Position numbers and translations under genes: made by a program. Positions 35,039 through 43,624 of a DNA stretch of 64,000 nt are shown here, piece by piece (the stretch's first letter is position 1; each line of letters opens with the position of its first letter). Under the pieces are notes generated by a model. That model was not told the origin of the DNA. It did not search any database and saw only the letters and a list, made by a program, of their open reading frames with translations. The DNA comes from Bacillota bacterium (GTDB taxonomy: Bacteria > Bacillota > Clostridia > Lachnospirales > Lachnospiraceae), in contig JAEWMZ010000249.1 in NCBI GenBank assembly GCA_023392995.1, positions 15,708-79,707 of the forward strand, given 5' to 3'.

Positions 35039-35983
35039 ATGAGTTCGACGAAAGAATTGAATAAAACTCCCAAAGTGGTGAAAACCTCTTGGAAGCGAGA
35101 TTTTAAAATGAATTGGAAAATATATTTGATCGTTCTGCCGATTATTGTATACTTTATCATATTTAATTATCTACCGATGGGCGGATTAATCATGGCGTTC
35201 CAGAAATTCAGTCCTGTAAAAGGTTTTTTTGGAAGTGATTTTGTAGGATTTGATAATTTTATTCAGTTCTTTACCGCACCAAACTTTTTTGAAATACTTA
35301 GAAATACCTTTGTAATCAGTTTATTAGGTTTGCTAATCGGATTTCCGCTCTCGATTGTTTTTGCATTACTGCTCAATGAGATATACATTACCCTATTTAA
35401 GAAGACGGTACAAACCATTAGCTATATGCCTTATTTCGTTTCAACTGTTGTAATCTGCGGACTTATTATCGATTTTGTATCTTCTAATGGTGTAATTACA
35501 AACCTTTTGGTTAAGATCGGGTTTGAGAGACAGAATTTGTTATTAAATCCGAATTACTTCTGGGGGATAAATCTTCTGTCTGATATATGGCAGGGACTTG
35601 GCTATGGATCGATTATATTCATAGCTGCCATAGCTGGGGTAAGTCAGGAACAGCATGAAGCCGCTGCAATTGATGGTGCATCAAGATTAAAGAGAGCGTG
35701 GCATGTAACAATTCCGGGTATTATGCCAACCATTATAACGATGCTCATATTGAAATGTGGTATGTTAATGACAGTTGGATTTGATAAGATTCTATTATTA
35801 TATAATCCCAGCGTCTATGAAACAGCGGATGTTATTTCCACCAATGTTCAGCGTATGGGTCTTGAGAAGATGCAATATGGTTATTCTGCTGCGGTTGGTC
35901 TATTTAACTCGGTAGTAGGTACAACCTTGCTTCTTGTTTCCAACGCAATCAGTAAAAAATATGCGGAACATTCTGTTCTTTAA
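35039..35983 (+). CDS. Importer A: ABC transporter permease, LplB-like
   Basis: This is a 314-residue inner-membrane permease with about six helices. After a charged N-terminus (WKRDFKMNWKIYLIVLPIIV), it shows the family feature YLPMGGLIMAFQKFSP and the EAA loop (HEAAAIDGASRLKRAWHVTI) that docks to the ATPase. It pairs with the permease at 36092. No ATP-binding subunit is encoded anywhere in the window, so a shared MsmK/UgpC-type ATPase from elsewhere must energise it, as is usual for these carbohydrate importers. GGAGG precedes the ATG. Its closest relative here is the gene at 52835. Confidence 0.93.
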   Translation: MSSTKELNKTPKVVKTSWKRDFKMNWKIYLIVLPIIVYFIIFNYLPMGGLIMAFQKFSPVKGFFGSDFVGFDNFIQFFTAPNFFEILRNTFVISLLGLLIGFPLSIVFALLLNEIYITLFKKTVQTISYMPYFVSTVVICGLIIDFVSSNGVITNLLVKIGFERQNLLLNPNYFWGINLLSDIWQGLGYGSIIFIAAIAGVSQEQHEAAAIDGASRLKRAWHVTIPGIMPTIITMLILKCGMLMTVGFDKILLLYNPSVYETADVISTNVQRMGLEKMQYGYSAAVGLFNSVVGTTLLLVSNAISKKYAEHSVL

Positions 35984-36091
35984 CAACGATTAGACATAAG
36001 ATATCTTGATATTATGTACATGTAGTACTGCGCAGCAAAGCAGAATACGCAATGAGATTATCTCGGTTTTAACAAAAGGAGCATAAATAAA

Positions 36092-36982
36092 ATGGTAGAA
36101 AAAGTATCTTTAAGCAGAATTATATTCAATATATTAAACTATGGATTTATGATATTGGTATGCATTGCTTGTATCGCACCAATATGGCATGTTGTTATGG
36201 CATCTTTAAGTGATCCGAGAGAGCTGATGGCAGCAAATGGTCTTTTACTAAAGCCACTTGGGAAAGCAACCTTGAAAGGGTATGAACTTGTTTTAAAAAA
36301 CCCGAACATTATTACGGGGTACATCAATACTCTTATTTATGTTTCAACAACCACACTAATTGGTGCCATATTAACAATAATTGCTGGTTTTGTAATCAGT
36401 CGTGAAAATCTAAAGTTAAAGGTGCCAATCACACTGTTTATGTTATTTACAATGATGTTCGGAGGAGGTCTTATCCCAAGTTATATGGTAAATCGAGCAC
36501 TTGGTTTGGTTAATACCCCTTACGCTATCATTATTCCCGGAGTTATCAACGGCTTCTTCATCATAATGATGAAGTCGGCATTCGATCAGTTACCGGCAAG
36601 CTATGAAGAGTCCGCAAAAATTGATGGAGCAGAACCGTTGACCATACTTCTTAAGATTTTGGTGCCGCTTATTAAATCAACAATTGCTGTTATAGTAATG
36701 TTTAATGTGGTAATGCAATGGAATTCCTGGTTTCCGGCATCTATTTACTTAACGAAAAGAAGAGACCTATGGCCTTTGCAGTTGTTTATGCGAGAAATTT
36801 TAGTTCAAAATGATACAGCTAGAATTTTAAGTGGTTCGGATGCAGTGAGTAAAGCAGATTTTACTACTAACTTAGTAAAATACTGTGTTGTGGTAGTAGG
36901 TACCTTTCCCATCTTATGCATCTATCCGTTTGTACAAAAGTATTTTGTAAAAGGTGTTACACTAGGTGGAGTGAAAGGGTAG
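36092..36982 (+). CDS. Importer A: ABC transporter permease, YtcP-like
   Basis: This is a 296-residue permease, six predicted helices. It starts SRIIFNILNYGFMILVCIAC with the CIAPIWHVVMASLSDP loop typical of YtcP-type carbohydrate permeases; the EAA loop is YEESAKIDGAEPLTILLKI, and the end VQKYFVKGVTLGGVKG is strongly conserved with the paralogue at 53776. It completes the importer with the LplB-like permease. AAAGGAG precedes the start. The 109-base gap before it has no obvious terminator, so it belongs to the same operon. Confidence 0.93.
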   Translation: MVEKVSLSRIIFNILNYGFMILVCIACIAPIWHVVMASLSDPRELMAANGLLLKPLGKATLKGYELVLKNPNIITGYINTLIYVSTTTLIGAILTIIAGFVISRENLKLKVPITLFMLFTMMFGGGLIPSYMVNRALGLVNTPYAIIIPGVINGFFIIMMKSAFDQLPASYEESAKIDGAEPLTILLKILVPLIKSTIAVIVMFNVVMQWNSWFPASIYLTKRRDLWPLQLFMREILVQNDTARILSGSDAVSKADFTTNLVKYCVVVVGTFPILCIYPFVQKYFVKGVTLGGVKG

Positions 36983-37125
36983 ACGAGCCTAGAAATATAG
37001 AAGAAAGTAAAGTATACAGTGGCAATTAGAAAGATTGCTAAAATGCAATATGTATGCAAGAATACATGTAATCCAATATTACCACTGGAGTATCACGTTC
37101 CAGAAAATAAAGGGCAAGACCCATA

Positions 37126-37183
37126 AGTTCCAGCTTCTAATCAGATGCCAAACAAAGAGGTGTATGAGGTAGAAGCTGGAACT
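37126..37183 (+). terminator. Long inverted repeat between importer A and GH78
   Basis: AGTTCCAGCTTCTA (37126-37139) and TAGAAGCTGGAACT (37170-37183) form a perfect 14-bp stem with a 30-base loop, followed by TTCATTATT. It may be a (partial) terminator separating the importer from the next gene, or an RNA element. The earlier in-frame ATG at 37145 lies within the loop and is not used. Confidence 0.5.
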
Positions 37184-37240
37184 TTCATTATTAAAGTTTT
37201 GCACAGGAACATTATATTGTTAATTAGGAGGATATTTGTT

Positions 37241-39964
37241 ATGAAACCAAATGTATTAAGATGCGAATTTCTCGTGAACCCAATTGGAATAGACTCAACC
37301 AAACCGAGACTGTTTTGGAAATTTGATTTAGAAGCAGAAGTATATGGAGCAAAACAAACAGCTTATCAAATTCAAGCGGCACAGAGCCCGGAGAGTTTAC
37401 TAAAAGGGGAATTCATTTGGGATTCAGGTAAAGTTGTTAGTGATGAAAGTAATCATATCCTTTATCAAGGAAAGGATTTGAAAAGCCGTGAGCGCATTTA
37501 TTGGCAGGTAAAGGTATGGGATCAGGATAAGCAGGAGGGAGAATGGAGCGAACCTGCCTTCTTTGAACTGGGACTTTTAAAGCCGCAAGATTGGAAAGCG
37601 GCATGGATTAATCCGGAAAAAGAAACAGATCCGGTTGTTCGTTATCCTGCCTCCTATCTGAGAAATGAATTTCAATTAGAAGAAAAAGTAAAAAAGGCAA
37701 GACTATATATAACTTCCTGTGGTATCTACGAAGCATGGCTGAATGGAACAAGAGTTGGAGACCAGGTATTCACACCCGGAGCAACCAGCTACAATAAGAG
37801 ATTACAATACCAGACCTATGATGTTACCGGACTATTGGAAAAGGGTAAGAATGCAATTGGTGCAATACTTGGTGATGGCTGGTATCGCGGAAGCTTGGGT
37901 AATGCTGGTAACAAAAATGTCTATGGAACGAATGTATTATTATTGGCACAACTTGAAATAGAGTTAAATAACGGTAAGATGACTACAATTGTAACAGATA
38001 AGTCCTGGAAAGCAACAAAGGAAGGGCCGATTCTCTTAAGCGACTTACAGGATGGAGAAATGTACGATGCCGCTAAAGAGATGTTAGGCTGGAGCAATGT
38101 TGGTTTTAATGATAATAATTGGTCGAATGTATTGATCGGCAATCAGGATTATAAGATTTTGGTGGGTTCTAATAGTGTTCCGATTCGGGAAAAAGAACAA
38201 TTTTCACCCAAAGTTTTGCATACGCCGGATGGTAATACTGTATTGGATTTTGGACAGAATATGGCTGGGTATGTTAACTTTAAGGTAAAAGGTGCAAAAG
38301 GTCACAAGGTTACTTTAATTCATGGTGAGGCATTGGATCAGAATGGGAATTTTACAATGGAGCACCTGAATAACACTTCAAGACCAAAGACGAATCCTCT
38401 GAAACAGGAGATTCAGTATACCTTAAAAGGAGAGAGAACGGAGGAATATAAGCCTCATTTCACAATTCATGGGTTCCAGTATGTTTTGGTAAAAGACTGG
38501 CCGGAAGAGGTTAATCCGGAAAACTTTACAGCAATTGCGGTATATTCCGATATGACGCAGACCGGAGAATTTGAATGCTCTAATCCACTAATCAATAAGT
38601 TGGTAAGTAATACCTTATGGAGTCAGAAATCAAACTTTGTAGATATACCGGTGGATTGCCCTCAAAGAGAAAGGGCAGCCTGGACAGGAGATGCTCAGGT
38701 ATTTGCCAGAACAGGAAGTACACTGATGGATGCAGCTTCCTTCTACAGCAAATGGATGAAGGATGTTGCAGTACAGCAAAAAGAAGATGGCATGATTAAA
38801 AACATAGCTCCAGCCATAAGCAGCGGAAAAGATGTAATGGCAACAGTTGAGGGTTCTGCAGGATGGGGAGATGCTGCGGTAATTATTCCCTGGACTATGT
38901 ATCAGGTTTATGGTGATAAAAGAATTCTGGAAGAACAATGGGACAGTATGAAGGCTTGGGTGGATTATGAGGCAAAGCTTGCAAGAAAGTCCCATTGGAG
39001 TCGCATTTTTAAAAGAAATCCATATCGGAAATATACCTGGGATACCAAGTTCCACTGGGGTGAATGGGCAGAGCCTGCATCTGAAGACCATCCCCAAGAT
39101 GATATTATGCATAATGTATTATTTTCCGTTCCAGAGGTTGCAACTGCATATTTTGCTCATTCCAGTGAACTTTTATCAAAAATAGCTGATATTTTAGGTA
39201 AGAAAGATGAAGCTGCAAAGTATAAAGAACTTTCGGAAAATGTTAAGAAGGCGTATCTGTATAACTTTACGGATAATGGAAAAATTGAATCCTCAAGACA
39301 ATGTCTCTATGTAAGACCATTAGCATTTGGACTTCTTCCGGAAGATAAGAGACAGCAGGCGGCAGATAATTTGAATACGCTGGTTGTAAAGAGAGATTAT
39401 CACGTGGGCACAGGATTTCTTTCCACTCAGTTCCTTTGCAAGGTGCTTTGTGATTATGGATATGTAGAGACCGCATATAAGCTAGTAGAACAGACCAGAA
39501 TGCCTAGCTGGTTATATCCGATTACCAGAGGAGCCACTTCAATATGGGAACAATGGGATGGTATTAATGAAAGTAACGTTGTAAGAGAATCCTTGAATCA
39601 TTATTCTCCCGGTGCTGTTGTTGGATGGTTTTTCCAGTATGTTGCCGGAATTGATCTGGATTCCGAGAGTATAGCATATAAGAACTTTGTAATAGCACCA
39701 AAGCCGGGCGGTTCTTTAACAAAGGCCAGAGGAGTATACGACAGCATTTGTGGTAAGATTGAAAGTGATTGGGAAAGAACTGATACACAATTTACCTTAA
39801 AGGTTCAAATACCACCCAATACTTCAGCTAAGGTGGTTCTTCCCTGCAAGGACGTTGCGAAAGTTAAAATATTACAAGGGAGAGCAGAAAGCAAAGAATT
39901 ATATCTTGAAAATAATTTAGTAAGCATCAATTTGGAATCCGGCAGATATGAATTTGCTTGTTAA
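37241..39964 (+). CDS. Glycoside hydrolase family 78 (alpha-L-rhamnosidase), third copy
   Basis: The start at 37241 follows AGGAGG by ten bases; the upstream in-frame ATG at 37145 lies in the hairpin loop and gives a non-conserved leader. The 907-residue protein has the family layout: NPIGIDSTKPRLFWKF, ARLYITSCGIYEAWLNG, FTPGATSYNKRLQYQTYD, then the barrel with acid Glu477 in DCPQRERAAWTGD (the usual Gly before Trp is Ala) and likely base Glu770 in GATSIWEQW. No signal peptide and no helical tail are present. It probably acts in the cytoplasm on rhamnosides brought in by importer A directly upstream. It is distinct from, not a recent copy of, the other two GH78s. Confidence 0.92.
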   Translation: MKPNVLRCEFLVNPIGIDSTKPRLFWKFDLEAEVYGAKQTAYQIQAAQSPESLLKGEFIWDSGKVVSDESNHILYQGKDLKSRERIYWQVKVWDQDKQEGEWSEPAFFELGLLKPQDWKAAWINPEKETDPVVRYPASYLRNEFQLEEKVKKARLYITSCGIYEAWLNGTRVGDQVFTPGATSYNKRLQYQTYDVTGLLEKGKNAIGAILGDGWYRGSLGNAGNKNVYGTNVLLLAQLEIELNNGKMTTIVTDKSWKATKEGPILLSDLQDGEMYDAAKEMLGWSNVGFNDNNWSNVLIGNQDYKILVGSNSVPIREKEQFSPKVLHTPDGNTVLDFGQNMAGYVNFKVKGAKGHKVTLIHGEALDQNGNFTMEHLNNTSRPKTNPLKQEIQYTLKGERTEEYKPHFTIHGFQYVLVKDWPEEVNPENFTAIAVYSDMTQTGEFECSNPLINKLVSNTLWSQKSNFVDIPVDCPQRERAAWTGDAQVFARTGSTLMDAASFYSKWMKDVAVQQKEDGMIKNIAPAISSGKDVMATVEGSAGWGDAAVIIPWTMYQVYGDKRILEEQWDSMKAWVDYEAKLARKSHWSRIFKRNPYRKYTWDTKFHWGEWAEPASEDHPQDDIMHNVLFSVPEVATAYFAHSSELLSKIADILGKKDEAAKYKELSENVKKAYLYNFTDNGKIESSRQCLYVRPLAFGLLPEDKRQQAADNLNTLVVKRDYHVGTGFLSTQFLCKVLCDYGYVETAYKLVEQTRMPSWLYPITRGATSIWEQWDGINESNVVRESLNHYSPGAVVGWFFQYVAGIDLDSESIAYKNFVIAPKPGGSLTKARGVYDSICGKIESDWERTDTQFTLKVQIPPNTSAKVVLPCKDVAKVKILQGRAESKELYLENNLVSINLESGRYEFAC

Positions 39965-39986
39965 ATAATTAAGAAACGATAAATAA

Positions 39987-40036
39987 AGATAGCTCCAATG
40001 TATCTTGCAGATAAGACACATTGGGGCTATCTTTAT
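39987..40036. terminator. Bidirectional terminator, GH78 / TetR
   Basis: AAAGATAGCTCCAATGT (39986-40002) pairs with ACATTGGGGCTATCTTT (40018-40034) with one mismatch, with A- and T-rich flanks on both sides. The genes on either side converge. Confidence 0.75.
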
Positions 40037-40054
40037 ATTATAAAATAGTGGTTA

Positions 40055-40642
40055 TCAAATTTTCTTCATAAAAATTTCTGAATTAATTAACTTGGTTAAT
40101 AAATTTTTTGCTTCTGCACTGGTCTCCTCTACGGTTCGTTTTTGATGAATACTTTCAATAATAAAAGCACTCATTCCGTGATAAAGGAAACTGGAAATCT
40201 TATTGGAAGGATAATTGAAATTAATCCTATTGTCTTCATTAAAATGTTTGATGTATAAGTCCAGCTGTTTTTTAAGATAATTATTAAGCGCATAGGAAGG
40301 ATATGGGTTTTCTTCCGGTGTAAGATGTGAGAAAAAGTTACGATTATCATCCATCTTCTTAATATTGCATTCTAATAAATTACATAATCCAGAAACATAT
40401 TCTTCGAGAACATTATTACAGGGTTGGGACTCAATGACAACTTCTCCAATAAAGTCCTGAAAGATTTCATCAATCAGTTCATACTTATCATTGTAATGAT
40501 TATAAAAAGTAATACGGCTCGTATCAGATCTGTCACACAATTCTTTCACAGTTATTTTTTCAAAAGTTTTCTCTTCCAGCAATGAAATTAAAGTATGTTT
40601 CAAAATAATCTTTGTTTTCTTAATACGTTTATCCTCTAACAT
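40055..40642 (-). CDS. TetR-family transcriptional regulator
   Basis: This 195-residue protein has the N-terminal TetR helix-turn-helix (TLISLLEEKTFEKITVKELC, DRSDTSRITFYNHYNDKYEL) and a helical C-terminal domain with the TetR_C-like stretch SFLYHGMSAFIIESIHQK. It is similar in build to the TetR at 16247. AAGGAG lies before the start. It is divergent from the GH43-like gene at 40954; the upstream sequence has a GTTATAATAAC palindrome at 40663 that might be its site. The ligand is unknown. Confidence 0.88.
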   Translation of the reverse strand: MLEDKRIKKTKIILKHTLISLLEEKTFEKITVKELCDRSDTSRITFYNHYNDKYELIDEIFQDFIGEVVIESQPCNNVLEEYVSGLCNLLECNIKKMDDNRNFFSHLTPEENPYPSYALNNYLKKQLDLYIKHFNEDNRINFNYPSNKISSFLYHGMSAFIIESIHQKRTVEETSAEAKNLLTKLINSEIFMKKI

Positions 40643-40953
40643 ATTTTACACACTCCTTAATTTGTTATAATAACTAACATAATTGCATAACTGTAATTGT
40701 TGCTAATGGACAGATTTAATATAATTATAAACATATGTTGAGTTATTGGCAATAATTATTGGAGGAAACTATAATGGAACAAATGCTAAGAAAAAGATTA
40801 TAACATAAGTTTTTTAGTAGCTAAATCAAATCCGAGGAAGTGTTAAAGAGGGAAAAGTGGATTGGTTATCCGGTGGGACAACAAACAATAAAACAAGCAA
40901 CTTAGTGCCTGCAATCCAAAGTTAGCGGCTTTAAAGAAAGGAAGTGTTATAAA
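40643..40953. promoter_or_regulatory. Divergent control region TetR / GH43-like, with 9-codon mini-ORF
   Basis: There is no full gene. GTTATAATAAC (40663-40673) is an 11-bp palindrome next to the TetR start. A mini-ORF at 40774-40803 (MEQMLRKRL, stop TAA) has a perfect GGAGG at 40761 with normal spacing; it could be a leader or the severed first codons of a lost gene. The GH43-like ribosome binding site is AAAGGAAG. Confidence 0.45.
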
Positions 40954-42036
40954 ATGAAATACAATAGTATTCAGCCAGGTTTGAAAGAGTGGCAAGACAC
41001 GGATGGAAAGAAGATACAGGCGCATGGATTTTCTGTTATTTGGGATGAAAATGAAAAAAAATATTACTGGTATGGTGAAAATAAGGAATTTTCTAAAAAG
41101 GGCGGTCATATCTGGACCTACGGAATTCGCCTCTATTCCTCCGAGGATTTTTATAATTGGAAAGATGAGGGCTTTATAATTCCTCCCGAAACGGATCCTT
41201 TCTCGCCGTTGGAGCCCGGTAAATGTTTAGATCGTCCCCATATTATTTATTGCGCAAAAACAAAGAAATATGTGGCATGGTTGAAGATTATGAGTGGAGG
41301 AGAAAACAGCCAGTACATGACGATAATGCAGTCAGATAGCTTTAAAGGACCGTATGAGTTTGTGAATAAATGCTATAAACCTCTTCAAATGGATAGCGGT
41401 GATTTTGATTTGTATGTGGATGAGGAAACTGGCAAAGGCTATTATTGGTTTGAACGTCCGCATTTCGAAATGATCTGTGCAACGCTTAATGAAGAATTTA
41501 CTGGTGTGACGGGAGAATTTTCGATACATTTTCCTGACATACTGCCTCCTTATACCAGAGAGGCTCCAACCCATTTTATGAGAAACGGAAAACATTACTT
41601 ATTTACCTCAGGTACAAGCGGCTATTATCCAAATAAGACGAAGGTTGCTGTATTTGATGATTACCATGGAGAATATACTGATCTTGGTGATCCTTGTATC
41701 GGTGACAAGGCAGAAAATACATTCTGTGCGCAAATTACGGATGTTATTAAAATTCCAGGTAAGAAGGACTTGTATGTGGCGGTGGCAGATCGATGGAAGC
41801 CGGGACATAACAGTAAAATTATGACGATGTCAACGCAAAAAGTAATGGAAAAGATGTTTAAAAACTACCAGCCGGATAGAACCCCTAAGCCGGAGGGAAC
41901 TCTTTTAGATTCGTCGGAAGACAAACATACTGATGATACTTATAAATCAACCTATGTATGGCTTCCCATAGAGTGGGAAGGTGATAAGCCAGTACTTCGG
42001 TGGCATAAGGAGTGGAAATTGGAAAATTATAACTGA
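40954..42036 (+). CDS. GH43-like glycoside hydrolase (five-bladed beta-propeller)
   Basis: This is a 360-residue protein without signal peptide. The repeating aromatic blade pattern fits GH43 of the beta-galactosidase/galactanase-like subfamilies: IQAHGFSVIWDENEKKYYWY, GIRLYSSEDFYNWKDEGF, RPHIIYCAKTKKYVAWLKI, and REAPTHFMRNGKHYLFTSGT, with Glu203 in the REAP element a candidate general acid. Related enzymes release galactose or arabinose; the subfamily cannot be settled here. It is transcribed away from a TetR gene. A short relic and a 128-bp repeat follow. Without knowing the subfamily I give the function only as a probable exo-acting galactosidase/arabinosidase. Confidence 0.75.
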   Translation: MKYNSIQPGLKEWQDTDGKKIQAHGFSVIWDENEKKYYWYGENKEFSKKGGHIWTYGIRLYSSEDFYNWKDEGFIIPPETDPFSPLEPGKCLDRPHIIYCAKTKKYVAWLKIMSGGENSQYMTIMQSDSFKGPYEFVNKCYKPLQMDSGDFDLYVDEETGKGYYWFERPHFEMICATLNEEFTGVTGEFSIHFPDILPPYTREAPTHFMRNGKHYLFTSGTSGYYPNKTKVAVFDDYHGEYTDLGDPCIGDKAENTFCAQITDVIKIPGKKDLYVAVADRWKPGHNSKIMTMSTQKVMEKMFKNYQPDRTPKPEGTLLDSSEDKHTDDTYKSTYVWLPIEWEGDKPVLRWHKEWKLENYN

Positions 42037-42045
42037 TACAAAGAT

Positions 42046-42159
42046 ATCAGCGGGTTGCAGATCAATGGCCGAATGAAGGATGGTAGCATGCAGGGACTGC
42101 TGGAAATGGCCAATGGACATTACATTCGTGGCATCCGCGGGATGATTAAGGGAGAATAA
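42046..42159 (+). pseudogene. Relic of a C-terminal helical module
   Basis: The frame ISGLQINGRMKDGSMQGLLE plus MANGHYIRGIRGMIKGE ends in TAA (42157-42159). The part LLEMANGHYIRGIRGM resembles the end of the helical module of the GH3 at 25190 (ATMEAMPIRQLISFVPG). Nothing else of the parent gene remains. Tentative. Confidence 0.35.
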
Positions 42160-42203
42160 GAATGTTAAGCGCATAGACTAAAAATGTCTGTTCCCAATAC
42201 AGC

Positions 42204-42331
42204 AAAAGGCAGTCCATGAGGGCTGCCTTTAAAGTTATGAATTTCAATACTTTTTGCCAATGTAATTCATTAATATATGAAATCAAAGGTTAAATCAGTA
42301 GGTAACACTCCTGAACAAAATTAAATATCCT
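42204..42331. repeat. 128-bp direct repeat, copy 1 (contains terminator)
   Basis: This block starts AAAAGGCAGTCC and ends AATTAAATATCCT; it recurs at 45247-45374 with only a few differences. It holds a terminator stem (GGCAGTC, then GGCTGCC and TTTAAAG) between a plus-strand hydrolase and a minus-strand AraC gene, exactly as the second copy does. Confidence 0.9.
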
Positions 42332-42375
42332 TATTATTAAAGGTTCACTTATAATAACAAATGTAGAAATTTATA

Positions 42376-43422
42376 TCAAATATTATTCTTTTTCCGGATA
42401 TCACCAGGGAGCATCTGAAATTTTTCTTTGAATTTCTGATAGAAAAATCCCTGATTGTGATATCCGATTTTTTCTGCTATTTTTTCGATAGAATCATCAG
42501 TTGTCTCAATAAGACGTAAGGCTTCGGTCAGACGAATATTCTGGATATAGGAAGATAAGGTACCACAACCAGCTTTTCGAAAAATGCGATTTAGATAGTC
42601 AGGGTTGTAATGGAACATTTCTCCAATTTCGGAAACAGATACATCGGCATAATAATGGTTTACATAGCTTTGAATATCCAAAACTAAAGCATGATGAAGA
42701 TCCGCTGCATCATCGGTGGTGACCTGCATATGAAATTCTTTGGTAAGAAGGTCCAGGATACGTTCTACAGAACCTATAATTAACCTTTTTTTTCCATGGA
42801 GGTTGGTCTGTAATTCGGTAAGAATTGTTGTAAAAGCTTGAATTGTTGATGGAGTCTCGCCAATAGGAGAAAAACGCACATAAAGATACTGAGAGCGTTT
42901 TTGGTTAATTAGTTTTTTTAAAGCTAACGTATAATCAAAAGAATCAGAACCATTAATAAACTGCTCAAAAAAGCTGTCATCCACTCCAAGATAAAGTAGG
43001 GTGCATTCTTCATTATACAGGTATTCTCCATGGGAAATGCCTGCATTAATAAGCAGTAATTCACCCTGGGAAAGTGTTAGGTGCTTGTCTTCTACATGTA
43101 TTTTCAGTGTGCCATTTACAACGTAGGCAAGCTCGATATGATTGTGTGCGTGATCAGCACAGCGCATACCGTTTGGAAAAGGTATTTTCCAGGCATAAAA
43201 AGCTGGCGCAGACAAAAGCGCATAAAAAATTTCCTGTACGCAGTCTACACCGGTGTGCCATCCTGTCAGAGTGACCAAGTCATACATGATACGATGTTGT
43301 TCATCTGCATGAAAATGGTAAGTGTTGCTCATGATGGTCTGATGTTCTTCATAGGTTTTTGGTATTGGTTGATTATTTGTAGCTTTCTCTATACATTCAC
43401 ATAAAATCTGTTTAATATTCAT
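42376..43422 (-). CDS. AraC-family regulator with cupin domain
   Basis: This is a 348-residue protein. After about 70 variable residues, a cupin sensor is visible (HAHNHIELAYVVNGTLKIHV, LSQGELLLINAGISHGEYLY), then a linker and a C-terminal AraC domain (VSVSEIGEMFHYNPDYLNRI, DSIEKIAEKIGYHNQGFFYQ, FKEKFQMLPGDIRKK). It belongs to a different subfamily from the PocR-like regulators here and is larger than the AraC at 495. It is divergent from the GH35-like gene at 43625, its likely target. The first 70 residues have no recognised domain. Confidence 0.88.
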   Translation of the reverse strand: MNIKQILCECIEKATNNQPIPKTYEEHQTIMSNTYHFHADEQHRIMYDLVTLTGWHTGVDCVQEIFYALLSAPAFYAWKIPFPNGMRCADHAHNHIELAYVVNGTLKIHVEDKHLTLSQGELLLINAGISHGEYLYNEECTLLYLGVDDSFFEQFINGSDSFDYTLALKKLINQKRSQYLYVRFSPIGETPSTIQAFTTILTELQTNLHGKKRLIIGSVERILDLLTKEFHMQVTTDDAADLHHALVLDIQSYVNHYYADVSVSEIGEMFHYNPDYLNRIFRKAGCGTLSSYIQNIRLTEALRLIETTDDSIEKIAEKIGYHNQGFFYQKFKEKFQMLPGDIRKKNNI

Positions 43423-43624
43423 AAAAAAAGTATATCATTATTTAAAAAATATTACAAGAATAAAACGGATTTGGTAAGTAATAATTAGATGTAGTGTCGG
43501 CAAGTGAAATTAAAAGAGAGAATAATAAAAAATATAATAGGATTAGACAAAAAGCATTGACTAAAAAATGCTAAACAATGTCAAAGCGGAACAAACTGAA
43601 CTGAGAATAATGGAGGAGAAAGAG

